The notes beneath the pieces are model-generated. The model saw only the letters and a list, made by a program, of their open reading frames with translations, had not been told where the DNA came from and did no database searches. Of a stretch of DNA of 64,000 bases, positions 55,360 through 64,000 are shown in pieces (position 1 is the first letter of the stretch; each line of letters begins with the position of its first letter). The DNA is from Lithobates sylvaticus. Taxonomy: Eukaryota; Chordata; Amphibia; Anura; Ranidae. Location: NCBI GenBank assembly GCA_028564925.1, contig CM053029.1:428860046-428924045 (forward strand), written 5' to 3'. Made by a program: the position numbers and the translations under genes.

Positions 55360-55935
55360 GAGGATAAGTAGACACCAGAGGGTGCAAACTAAGTGTAATA
55401 TTATAAGCACACTTATTATAAAAAAAGAATACAGGTGACACTCACAAGCCAAGTGGATAAAAGTACATATAGCATACTAATCTAGACCATCTTTGTGATC
55501 TCCTTCAGTGTCCACATTTACTGTCAAGATGTAATGGAGGATTTCCCCCAGAAGCCATATAAGCTGACACAGATGGGTCCAGGTGACAGTGGAAAATGCT
55601 GAGGATGATGTCACAAGCCTCCTTAACAAAGAAGCCAGAAGCTTCGAAATGGGTAGCCAAGCCCACTTGTCTCCCTTCAGACTGTGATGTCATCCTCAGA
55701 ATTCCCTGCTGTCATCTGGATTAATCTATGTCAGCTTGTAGGCTCCCAGCGGTGATTCTCCTTTACATCTTGACAGTGAATGTGAACACTGAAGGAGACT
55801 ACAAAGCCAGTCGATATTACTATGCTACATGCACTTTTATTCACTTGGCTTGTGAACATTTATATTCTTTTTTTAAACTAAATGTGCATATAATACTACA
55901 TTTAGTTTGTGTCCTCTGGAGTCTGTTTATCATAT
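55360..55935 (+). mobile_element. Palindromic PLE-like element with hammerhead at its centre
   Basis: Arms of about 280 bp (about 55360-55645 and 55660-55935) pair at CACAAGCCAAGTG, TCTCCTTCAGTGT, TACTGTCAAGATGTAA and the outer CCTCTGG.GTCT. The axis falls in the hammerhead relic near 55.64 kb. A single-copy tail probably follows to about 56.1 kb. The target duplication was not resolved. Confidence 0.55.
55622..55660 (+). ncRNA. Hammerhead relic with intact stem II and GAAA
   Basis: TTAACAA stands where CUGANGA is expected (three transitions). It is followed by a perfect stem II, GAAGC-CAGAA-GCTTC (55631-55645), then GAAA (55646-55649) and TGGGTAGCC. The changes are of the decay type (C to T, G to A), so it is inactive but still recognisable. 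Confidence 0.45.
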
Positions 55936-56454
55936 TACTAGTTGGAGATGTTCCATGATCTTAGAGCTGCAGCAAGAGTAATGGGATTGAGTCTTATTAA
56001 CTCCTGATGTACTGGCCTTGGTGTTGGACTTTTTAAAATACTATAGCTATTGACTATCTTTTTACTAATGTCAAGATAAGTGTTGGGACTGAAGATAAGT
56101 GGTCAGAAGCATTAAACGAGCTGACATAAGATAATTGTAAGATTAATCAAGGAATCCTAGTAGACTAGCTGGGGCAGCACCCAGAACATTGGTCAGTTGG
56201 AATCCACATGTCCAATGTGTATCACTACCATGCAGCGAGATTGGGCATTGCTGATATGTTCCACGGTGTAGTGGAAAGTTAGGGGACATTAGACCATTTG
56301 CTGGTATGTAATCTAGGGGTCGTGCATGTAACAAGTTTTTTGGACACTTTTACAATGCATTGTGGATGTTTGCATACAATAACAAATGTTAAGAAAGTTA
56401 CAAATCTACATCTAAAAGGTTTTTACTTTTGCATAGAGCATATTGCAGTCTGCG

Positions 56455-56639
56455 CCCCATCTCTATCTGTGCCGGACTCGATTCCGTCGGAAATATTTGA
56501 AACATGTTCTAATTCTAAAGTCTGTCTGATTTTTCGACAGCAAAGGTCCGATGAAGCCCACACATGATCCAATTGTCCGACGGATTCGTTCCGTCTGACC
56601 TTTGCTGTCGAAAAGTCTGCCCGTGTGTACACGGCATTA
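56455..56639. repeat. MITE 3' end (GTGTACACGGCATTA type)
   Basis: It ends CCCGTGTGTACACGGCATTA and carries GACCTTTGCTGTCGAAAAG, with its inverted partner TTTTTCGACAGCAAAGGTC about 60 bp away. The left terminus is lost. Confidence 0.55.
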
Positions 56640-56689
56640 CAGTATTTCTCTACCCGCTCTCTGGAATCTTACTTTTTTTGTTCAGTGAC

Positions 56690-57449
56690 TGTATCGCTTG
56701 CGTCTATCTAGCAAGGTTACTCTGTGGTATAACAAGGAAGCTGAGACTTCTGCAGTGTATAGATGTGCGTTTTACTAACAAAAACTGCTGTACAAAAACT
56801 ATTACAATCTTAGGAATACAATACAAGACTGACAGATATCTATAACAAGCAAAATGCCTAGAAAATAGAACAGCCTAAAGTCTAACAGTACAAATACATT
56901 TAAAAGGGTTACTTAACTTCTGTTACTGAATGTTCATGATCTCCAATTGGCAATATTTCTTCTTAGAGACCAGGTTCTGTTCTTGTATCATGAGCGGCTT
57001 CTTCTGATCTTCAAAGCATGATGATGTGTGTCCTGATGTTACAGCATGATGTTCCATCCCTCTCTGTGTCTCTACCCATCCATTTTATACCCCTGTTTGT
57101 TGACCAAAGCTAACAACCCACTAACAATCATTCTTTTCAGGTTGGGAGACTCTCCAAACCTGTTTACTGTAGCTGACGAGACAATGGGCTAATTAACCAT
57201 TGTCTCCTCAAACGAAATCCTGTCATCAATATAACAGTCATTGTTTTTCAGGTTGAGAGACCCTCCAAACCTGTTTACTGTAGCTGACGAGACAATGGAC
57301 TGTTGCTAGCTATCTAACACCATTGTATGAAAACAGCATTTGTTTGAGAATTCTACTCAAACCAGAGAATCTGATCAACTAAACTTGTAATTTCTCCCAT
57401 GTAATGTTAGGTCTGATGTATAAAAAATCATATTTTAACAAACGCAACA
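56690..57449 (-). mobile_element. Candidate solo LTR
   Basis: The 760-bp segment starts TG and ends CA (TGTATCGCTTGCG ... CGCAACA) and is flanked by CAGTGAC at 56683-56689 and 57450-57456. On the minus strand it has a TATAAAA box (about 57090). No internal genes. If correct it is an old LTR left by recombination. Family not assigned. Confidence 0.45.
57138..57300. repeat. Two-copy direct repeat, 110-bp period
   Basis: TTTTCAGGTTG(G/A)GAGAC(T/C)CTCCAAACCTGTTTACTG and the following AGCTGACGAGACAATGG occur at about 57138-57190 and 57246-57298, inside the candidate LTR. Confidence 0.85.
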
Positions 57450-57812
57450 CAGTGACAGGAAAATTTGAAGGCGCAGAATAGAACACTTTTCTTGATAAAA
57501 CCAATTTTCAGACAGTTTATGTGGTTATCGTTAAGAAATTACAGTTACCGGTATTTTAAAATTGGATGTTAAAAGCAAGTGAAATTTTTGAACAACAATT
57601 GTCAATTTATTGAATGTACAAAGAATTTTCGTATGAATATTCTCGTCCAGCATAAGACATTTAGTAGCAGCAGCATGTTTTTTGTATCACCTATCATGAT
57701 TGGGTTGAAAAAAAATAAAAAAATAGACCTTAGAGAGCCCTTAAAGTGATTTTAAATGTTGGAATGTTTTCTTTTAAAACAACAAGCTTGTCATACTTAC
57801 CTACTATGTGCA
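57450..57812 (+). repeat. Dispersed duplication, copy 1
   Basis: Nearly the same sequence as 60399-60783, from CAGTGACAGGAAAATTTGAA to TATGTGCAATGGTATT, with only a few substitutions and one 14-bp gap. Non-coding, MITE-like 3' half. Confidence 0.85.
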
Positions 57813-58214
57813 ATGGTATTTCTCTACCCACTCTCTGGAATCTTACTTTTTTTGTTCTATGCATTTTTGTATTCTGCCCCCCCCCCCCCCCCCCATCTGA
57901 GACATTTTTACATATAGGTAAGCCTATAATAAGGCTTACCTATATGTACAGAAAATATCTCCCAAATAGGCATAGTTTAGGAGATATCCACCTTGTAGTG
58001 CGCCGATGAGGTCATCAGCACATACGCAGTGAAGAAACAGCCCTCCGTGACATTTCTTTCCCAGCATATGCCGTGACTGGCTGCTCCCGCGCGCATGTGT
58101 GGGAGTGATGTCACGTGGCTCCGGTCAGTCACAGAGCCGGAGTCCGCGGCCCCAGAAGTAAGAGGGGCAAAGATGGATGCATTCACCAGTGGGGACATCA
58201 CTAAAATTGCACTT

Positions 58215-58378
58215 GGAAAAACATCCGCTTGGAAAAAGACCATCGGGCCTTCAGGAAAAAACTCAAGACCTACCTCTTCTAAGAAGGAATCAACGCAAGT
58301 CGGATCAAGCGCCTCGAGGCGATTCAGTTCGCAGTTGCAGCGCTATACAAATCATTCATTCATTCATTCAGGCTTTAT
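58215..58378 (+). repeat. SINE-like element with ATTC tail
   Basis: GGAAAAAACTCAAGACCTAC and CAGTTGCAGCGCTATACAAAT, followed by four ATTC units. The simple-repeat tail suggests L2/CR1-type mobilisation. No clear A/B boxes were seen, so it could equally be a LINE 3' end. Confidence 0.45.
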
Positions 58379-58395
58379 TTGCAGGTAAGTGCCAC

Positions 58396-58436
58396 ATAAT
58401 GGGCTAGTATGCGATGCATACTAGCCCATTATGCTT
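58396..58436. repeat. Perfect hairpin inside a MITE-like block
   Basis: ATAATGGGCTAGTATGC and GCATACTAGCCCATTAT are inverted around a 5-bp loop. Confidence 0.85.
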
Positions 58437-58660
58437 TTACTTTGCAGGGGAATAAAGAGGAAGTAAAACCCATTAGGGTTTACTTCCTCTTCAATGTCCA
58501 TGTGCCAATGATCACACCTCTTTTGGTTGTGACATCTCTGCACATATGTGTCCTCCCCAGAACACAGCCTGCTCATTCTGTTTGATCTGGATATTGGTAA
58601 CTAGTCGGTGTGATCTTGGAGGGCATACTTTATATATGAGCCATTTCACACATAGACACA

Positions 58661-58836
58661 GGGGTTGATTTACTAAAACTGGTGAGTGCAAAATCTGTTG
58701 CAGCTGTGCATGGTAGCCAATCAGCTTCTAACTTTAGCTTGTTTAATTAGGGTTTGACAAAAAAAAATAGAAACAGATTGGTTTCTATGCAGAGCTGCAC
58801 CAGATTTTGCACTCTCCGGTTTTAGTAAATCATCCT
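58661..58836. repeat. Short MITE, same family as 20.2 kb
   Basis: The ends GGGGTTGATTTACTAAAACT and GGTTTTAGTAAATCATCC pair, and the interior GTAGCCAATCAGCTTCTAAC pattern is inverted relative to the 20176-20354 copy. Confidence 0.75.
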
Positions 58837-59227
58837 CACACAGTTTTTCTCCTCCCTCACTTGGAGATAAACACTCAGCCCAGACATTCCTACTGTTGAA
58901 TCTTATTATTGTGTTCACTATAAGTTTAAATGCCTTTCCATCAAGGGGGAATAACGGGTGGGGTTTCCATCTTAGGGGCCATAATGTTTGCTCACATGGC
59001 ATCAACACTGACAAACTTTTTTGGGTGATTTTTGAGAAAGGGATAGGAATTCATGCTTTTCTTTGCCATGACATATCCTTGTGACATTTTGCTGTTTTTT
59101 GTTGACATTTAAAAACACCATACGCTTTTGGATGGTTATGATTAATAGCATGATTTTTTATTAGAAATATAACTGTGCGTTGTTGCTGTTTTTTTTAGAT
59201 AATGAACACTCATCTGATCAATTTACC

Positions 59228-59258
59228 CTGATGAGGAACACATTCCTTGGAATTCATA
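59228..59258 (+). ncRNA. Degenerate hammerhead
   Basis: CTGATGA (59228-59234) is intact and stem II is GGAA/TTCC around CACA, but GAAAC is replaced by TTGGAATTC. Inactive relic. Confidence 0.4.
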
Positions 59259-59389
59259 AAGACTGGTGGAGATAGATTTTTTTGAAAGTGTCTCTCATGT
59301 ACCTGTCTAAAACTTGTTTTTGAATTTGGCACATGCTGTGCCACTTTTACAATACATGTGAGAGACGCATTCACAAAATCTGTATGCCG

Positions 59390-59759
59390 AAATAGTATGG
59401 TGGTACTTCAAGAGCCACCGTGCGCAAACGTATCCAGGACATGGGCTACAACTGTCGCATTCCTTGTGTCAAGCCGCTACTGAACCAGAGACAACGTCAT
59501 AAGCATCTTAATTGATCATGGTATCCCTGTGCTTGATTGACAAACAAACTCGCCGGACCTAAACCCCATAGAGAATCTGTGAAATATTGCCAAGAGGAAG
59601 ATGAGAGACACCAGACACACCAATAAAGACAAGCTGAAGGCCACTATCAAAGCAACCTGGGCTTCCATAACACCTCAGCAGTGCCACAGCCTGATTGCCT
59701 CCATGCCACGCCGCATTGATGCATTCATTCATGCAAAAGGAGACCAGACCAAGTATTGA
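59390..59759 (+). pseudogene. Tc1-like transposase, internally deleted
   Basis: Helix-turn-helix remnant YGGTSRATVRKRIQDMGYNC, then after a large internal deletion the C-terminal block SPDLNPIENL (frame-shifted join), KRKMRDTRHTNKDKLKATIK, ATWASITPQQCHSLIASMPR and RRIDAFIHAKGDQTKY with a normal stop. The central aspartates are gone, but the PIENLW-type block that carries the last catalytic E is present. Pseudogene. Confidence 0.8.
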
Positions 59760-60398
59760 GTCCATACTATATTGTAGATGGACATAATATTCAGTAAGCC
59801 AACATTTCTGTATCAAAAATCCTTTTTTTTTTTTATTGTTCTTATGTAGGTGTGCAACTAACGATTATTTTCATAATAGTTTAGTTGGCCAACTGTTGTT
59901 TTGATTAATCGAATAATCTGAGAAAAAAAAAACTCAAAAAAGGTTTTTGCATAATTTAGTTAATATGTAAAGTTTTAAAAAAGAAAATGTATTCTTGAAC
60001 ATCTATATGCAGTGGTAAATACAAATAACCAGCTATATGGTTAGGTAACAAAAGATCTAATGCACTCTGATAATAACAAAAGATATATATACAGTATATT
60101 AAAGGTTGAATCTGGTACATATCATTGGACACAGAGAGCAAAAATTTTATTTAAAGAAAAATTTAACTTAAAAAGAACTAAAACGCTGTTTTGCAGAGTT
60201 TAAGATAGGATTATAATATAATATTTTGCATGACAGACCACCTTGTTATAGGCAGGTAACTTGGTACAAGCTACCTGCGCTTGCTGTCACTTATGCTGGC
60301 TATGCGCAAACACATTTTTCCTTAGAAAATGTTAATTTAAAGAATGTTTGATTTTCTAATCGTTAGTGGGGGTCATATCGATGTTCTGCTTTCAACCC

Positions 60399-60783
60399 CA
60401 GTGACAGGAAAATTTGAAGGCGCAGAATAGAACACTTTTCTTGATAAAACCAATTTTCAGACAGTTTATGTGGTTATCGTTAAGAAATTACAGTTACCGT
60501 ATTTTAAAATTGGATGTTAAAAGCAAGTGAAATTTTTGAACAACAATTGTCAATTTATTGAATGTACAAAGAATTTGCGTATGAATATTCTCGTCCAAAA
60601 ATCGATAGCCAGCATAAGACATTTAGTAGCAGCAGCATGCTTTTTGTATCACCTATTGTGATTGGGTTGAAAAAAATAAAAAAATTAGACCTTAGAGAGC
60701 TCTTAAAGTGATTTTAAATGTTGGAATTTTTTCTTTTAAAACAACAAGCTTGTCATACTTACCTGCTATGTGCAATGGTATTG
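60399..60783 (+). repeat. Dispersed duplication, copy 2
   Basis: Partner of 57450-57812. Here the sequence continues into GCACAGTGCAGCCCCCATCC, whereas copy 1 switches to unrelated sequence at that point. Confidence 0.85.
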
Positions 60784-61059
60784 CACAGTGCAGCCCCCAT
60801 CCTCCTCTTTTAGGGTCCCCCACCAGCGCTTTTGACTCCTCCTGCCTTTAGAGTGCTCCTATAGAAAGCCATAAAGTATAGTAAAGAATACCCCTATAGC
60901 AAGGTAAAAAACACTTCTGCCTTTAGAATCACTCACTTCTTTCTCCTGCCCAGGACTACGTGTCCCACAAGGTATTGCTCCTCACACATTCACAAGTTCT
61001 CAGAAACTTACTGACATGTATGAATGGTGTACTGAGCTGTATGTGTGTATATAAGGGGT

Positions 61060-61626
61060 TCGCCCAGGGACTTTGAGTGAGGTGAATATGGTTAGTCAAG
61101 AAACCTGTCATGGAAGTAAAATAATGCAAATTTATTACAGTTGTTGCGCATCTGAAACACAACAGCAATAACTACAGGCCAATAAAATACGCATATAATG
61201 TGAACATGAGACCATCCACATACATGGTAAAACAATATATAGCAATATACAAACATCAAAGAAATTTGCAAGCATGATGAGAAATACCCAACGACGTTTC
61301 ACGAGACCGCACTCGCTCTTCAGGGGTAAATGCTTTGCTAAATCTGTAATACAAGTATTAAATCAAATGAATGAATGTATGTTGCATCAAATAGACAGGA
61401 AGGTGAGTAATCATCGGGGTCAGGCTAGGGACCCCATACTCACCAATGGGCTGGACCAGGCCATCAGTCGATGATTCCACCAGTGGCAGCAGCAACAAAG
61501 ATCCAGCATGGGAGCTGAGGAAAAAGGTAACCCCAACAGGGGAACAACCGGAGCACCGACATGGCCTTGGTAGATACAACTATAAGTGTCCTTAGAAGTC
61601 TCACTCAAAGTCCCAGGGCAAACCCC
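61060..61626 (-). mobile_element. PLE-type terminal unit carrying a hammerhead
   Basis: Bounded by the inverted pair GGGGTTCGCCCAGGGACTTT (61062-) and AAAGTCCCAGGGCAAACCCC (to about 61625). In minus orientation the ribozyme is followed about 150-160 nt later by AATAAATTTGC, the same order as at 17.9 and 45.2 kb. No ORF. Confidence 0.5.
61285..61328 (-). ncRNA. Hammerhead ribozyme, type I
   Basis: On the minus strand: CTGAAGA (61323-61317; position 7 is free in hammerheads), stem II GCGAG/CTCGT around TGCGGT (61316-61301), GAAA (61300-61297) and a minimal stem III C-G plus A-U around a GUC triloop. The cleavage triplet GTT is at 61292-61290. Stem I TACCC (61328-61324) pairs with GGGTA (61289-61285). 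Every invariant core base is present. Predicted cleavage follows 61290. Activity untested. Confidence 0.82.
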
Positions 61627-61749
61627 TTGTAATAGTTACATAGTTAGTAAGATTGAATAAAGACATCATTCCATCCAGTTCAACCTGAGTGCGTATGTGT
61701 GTCTACAATTGTCCCTAGCCCTGACATTGTGTCTCATTAGGAAGCTCAT

Positions 61750-62073
61750 CTATTATATTATTATTTATTTAAGGTACCCATATAACCCCATCAATTTACG
61801 CAGGGCTCCACACATACATCACACACTCACATCGGTCCCTACCTTCAAGGAGCCTACAATCCAAGATCCCCAACTCACATTCATATACTAGGGCCAATTA
61901 ACCAGCATGTCTTTGGAGTGTGGAAGGAAACCAGAGTACCTGAAGGAAACCCACACAGGCACAGACAGAACATGCAAACTCCAGGGTGGTAGTGTCGCGG
62001 TTGGGATTCAAACCAGCAACCCTTTTTAATGCTAGGTGAGAGTGCTACCCACTACACCACTGTGCTGCCCATA
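61750..62073 (-). repeat. tRNA-related SINE, minus strand
   Basis: GGGATTCAAACCAGCAACCC is a decayed B-box in reverse orientation (GGTTTGAATCC), near CACTACACCACTGTGCTGCCC at the end. Upstream blocks TTGGAGTGTGGAAGGAAACC and CAGAACATGCAAACTCC are shared by a widespread vertebrate SINE-type repeat. Confidence 0.6.
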
Positions 62074-62671
62074 TATGTATATTGAATTAGGGATGGAGGT
62101 GATGTTTGGGTAACACCAGACCTTGGATCATTTATGAGCTGTATGTGTGCTGCACTCTATTTTCTGATATGTAAACAAATAATGCATTCTGTATGCAGGC
62201 CAACTAGTCGGCTGACCAACTAATCGATTAGGACAGTTTACAACTATTTTCATAATTAATTATAATTGATTATGTTGATTAGCTGTTTCAGCTCTAGTCT
62301 TATGAAATATTCTAATTTTCTGAGATACTGAATCTTGGGTTTTCACTAGCTGTAAGCCATAATCATTAAAAATAAAATAAAGAAATGTTTGAAATATATC
62401 ACTCTGACTGTAATTAATCTATATAATATATGAGTTTCACTTTTTGAATTAAATTACTGAAATAAATTACCTTTGGATGATATTCTATTTTTTTGAGATG
62501 CACTTGTATATGGCATTAAAAAAAGGAATGGTTTACGTAACATTTAGTAAACAAAAAAGTAAAACAAAAACGTTTAGGAGGTATTTACCACCTGCTAAAC
62601 TTGACTCTAAATTGAGTCCTTATGAACATGTATGAAAATGTTAACTGATTTAAGACAATCTGTCCATTCTA

Positions 62672-63097
62672 ATGCCACATACACACGAGCGGAATTTCTG
62701 TCCGAAAAATCTTGGATTGTTTTTCCGACGGAATTCCGCTCAAGCTTGTCTTGCATACACACGGTCACACAAAAGTTCTCTGAACATTCGACCACCAAGA
62801 ACGCGGTGACGTACAACACTACTTCGAGCCGAGAAAATGAAGTTCAATGCTTCCGAGCATGCGTCGAATTGTTTCCGAGCATGCATGATTTTTTGCGCGT
62901 CCGAATTGCATACAGACGATCGCATTTTCAGATAGGAACTTTTGACGACCGAAAAATAAAGAACCTGCTCTCAATCTTTTGCTGGAGGGAATATGGCCAG
63001 CAAAAGTCCGATGGAGCATACACACGGTCGCATTTTCAGACCAAAAACTGTCATCGGTCTTTTGCTGGCCAAATTTCTGATCGTGTGTACGCGGCAT
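62672..63097. repeat. MITE with GTACACACGA-type ends
   Basis: The ends ATGCCACATACACACGAGCG and GATCGTGTGTACGCGGCAT are inverted with TA on each outer side. The subterminal TTTGCTGGCCA blocks recur. An accidental 184-codon open frame across it is not a gene. Confidence 0.75.
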
Positions 63098-63102
63098 TAG
63101 TA

Positions 63103-64000
63103 TCTGAAATTAAGAGCAGCCAGTGCAAAGTCCACCCATCAGCCAACTTTACAATGAAGAAGTGTTTCTGGACACTGACAGTGTGAGTATTGTTACTGGA
63201 CAGAGTATAGGCGAGTGAGGCTTAACCGTGGGGTGGATCTTTTGTCTAATGTCAAGAAAATTAAGGCTTTGCTAGTAACCCAAAAAAACAATCTTATACA
63301 ATGCACCAAACAGACCTGTTTCCTGTACAAAGGAGGCAATAGCAGCCACCTTGTAATACCTGGTGTTATGAGAATCTTTTAGTTTACAATAATGGCAATA
63401 GATGATAGGTTCATTTTGATAGTAATGCTATTTTCATTATAAAATGGAGAAACATCCTTTCACTGCTAGTGCCTTAAAATAAAAAGGTGTCTAAGTAAAA
63501 ATGTCAAAGTGACATGTATTACTGATTATGATCCATTTTGCAGAGATGAGGCTGCCTGGTGTGTGCAACATATGCTGTTATCCAAATGACCTGTCAAGAA
63601 ATGCACAAGTTCTCCATATGCTTGACTATTATAATTTGCCAAAGATGTTAGATTTCAGATGTGTAACTGCATATGAAAATTTTACAGACATTTTTTACCA
63701 AAATTCACAATACCAAAGTTAATCACAATTCAGTAGCTGAAGTAATATATCTTGGACAAGTTCAAAATTATACGTATACGTTAAATTACAATACAGTATG
63801 GTGGTAGTTACAGGTGGTAAAGAAGAAGACCTCCTAGTAATAAATACATTCTTGTGCAAAGTAAAGATAGATGTCTGTAAAGCAGGAAAGGTGAAGAAAG
63901 AGTGTGTGAACAGAAGGTTTAGTGCAAAAAATTTACATGAGGCTCAATGCACACTGGAGCTGATAAATGGCTATTCTGAACGTTGGATTGCTGGCAGGAA
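63103..64000. other. Non-coding, nothing recognised
   Basis: AT-rich sequence to the end of the window without terminal repeats or protein-like frames. Confidence 0.45.

Larger units (their letters stand above)
59847..62296. mobile_element. hAT-type element, non-coding, with nested repeats
   Basis: The ends TAGGTGTGCAACTAACGATT and CTAATCAACATAA... TTCAGCTCTA are imperfect inverted copies (TAGAGCTGAAAC from the right). Flanking 8-mers TTCTTATG (59839-59846) and GTCTTATG (62297-62304) match at seven of eight. The interior holds the second copy of the 57.45-kb duplication, a hammerhead-bearing unit and a SINE, but no transposase. Confidence 0.7.
59380..62512 (+). mobile_element. Tc1-like element split by a hAT element
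   Basis: The 5' part (59380-59846) carries transposase remnants. The 3' part (62297-62512) carries the well-known Tc1-type end ATATATGAGTTTCACTTTTTG, then ATTACTGAAATAAATTACC and TTTTTTTGAGATGCAC. The two are separated by a 2.45-kb hAT element. Internally deleted and inactive. Confidence 0.75.

Noticed and set aside
62632-63186. A 184-codon open frame near the window end.
   Set aside because: It spans a palindromic MITE and both flanks, with no protein-like pattern.

Overview
This 64 kb window looks like vertebrate, most probably anuran amphibian (ranid-like frog), intergenic or intronic DNA. That is an inference. It rests on the mixture of Ngaro/DIRS-type, Penelope-like, L1/Tx1-like, PIF/Harbinger, hAT and Tc1 elements, on many short palindromic MITEs, and on the lack of any bacterial-style gene order. 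I found no convincing host exon, tRNA, rRNA or CRISPR array. Every coding stretch I can recognise belongs to a mobile element.

Layout. 1.2-6.0 kb: a large palindromic Penelope-like (PLE) remnant, invaded by a hAT MITE that is itself invaded by a Harbinger-type MITE. 6.0-8.5 kb: a minus-strand BED-finger hAT transposase pseudogene, split by a small palindromic insertion with 16-bp target duplications, next to a 109-bp minisatellite. 9.0-10.5 kb: a Tc1-like fragment split by a 956-bp insertion with 12-bp target duplications. 10.6-16.9 kb: an apparently full-length Ngaro-type tyrosine-recombinase retrotransposon (terminal repeats A1...B1-A2-B2) set in a TA microsatellite. 17-24 kb: MITEs, a clear hammerhead ribozyme and a decayed hAT transposase. 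26.8-29.0 kb: an imperfect tandem duplication. 30.1-37.5 kb: three more palindromic insertions with 13-16-bp target duplications. 37.9-40.1 kb: a TTAA-type element carrying a 1-kb hAT MITE. 42.2-45.3 kb: an L1/Tx1 ORF2 fragment joined to a PLE with RT and GIY-YIG domains. 45.3-50.5 kb: a nearly intact PIF/Harbinger element with a three-exon DDE transposase and a divergent MADF-type accessory gene, with a hAT MITE in its right terminal repeat. 50.5-56.6 kb: LINE 3' end, large MITEs and another palindrome with a hammerhead relic. 56.7-64 kb: candidate solo LTR, duplicated segments, SINEs, and a Tc1 split by a hAT element that encloses a second well-formed hammerhead.

The recurring theme is a family of palindromic, mostly non-coding insertions with long (12-16 bp) target duplications. 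Hammerhead-ribozyme motifs (CUGANGA / stem II / GAAA / UH) occur both inside and beside such elements, sometimes at the palindrome axis and usually 100-250 nt ahead of an AATAAA. One member is linked to a recognisable PLE coding region, so I read the set as PLE terminal units (pLTRs) and their non-autonomous derivatives. Hammerheads in PLEs are established. The palindrome-plus-tail architecture seen here, repeated several times in one window, is what most deserves checking.
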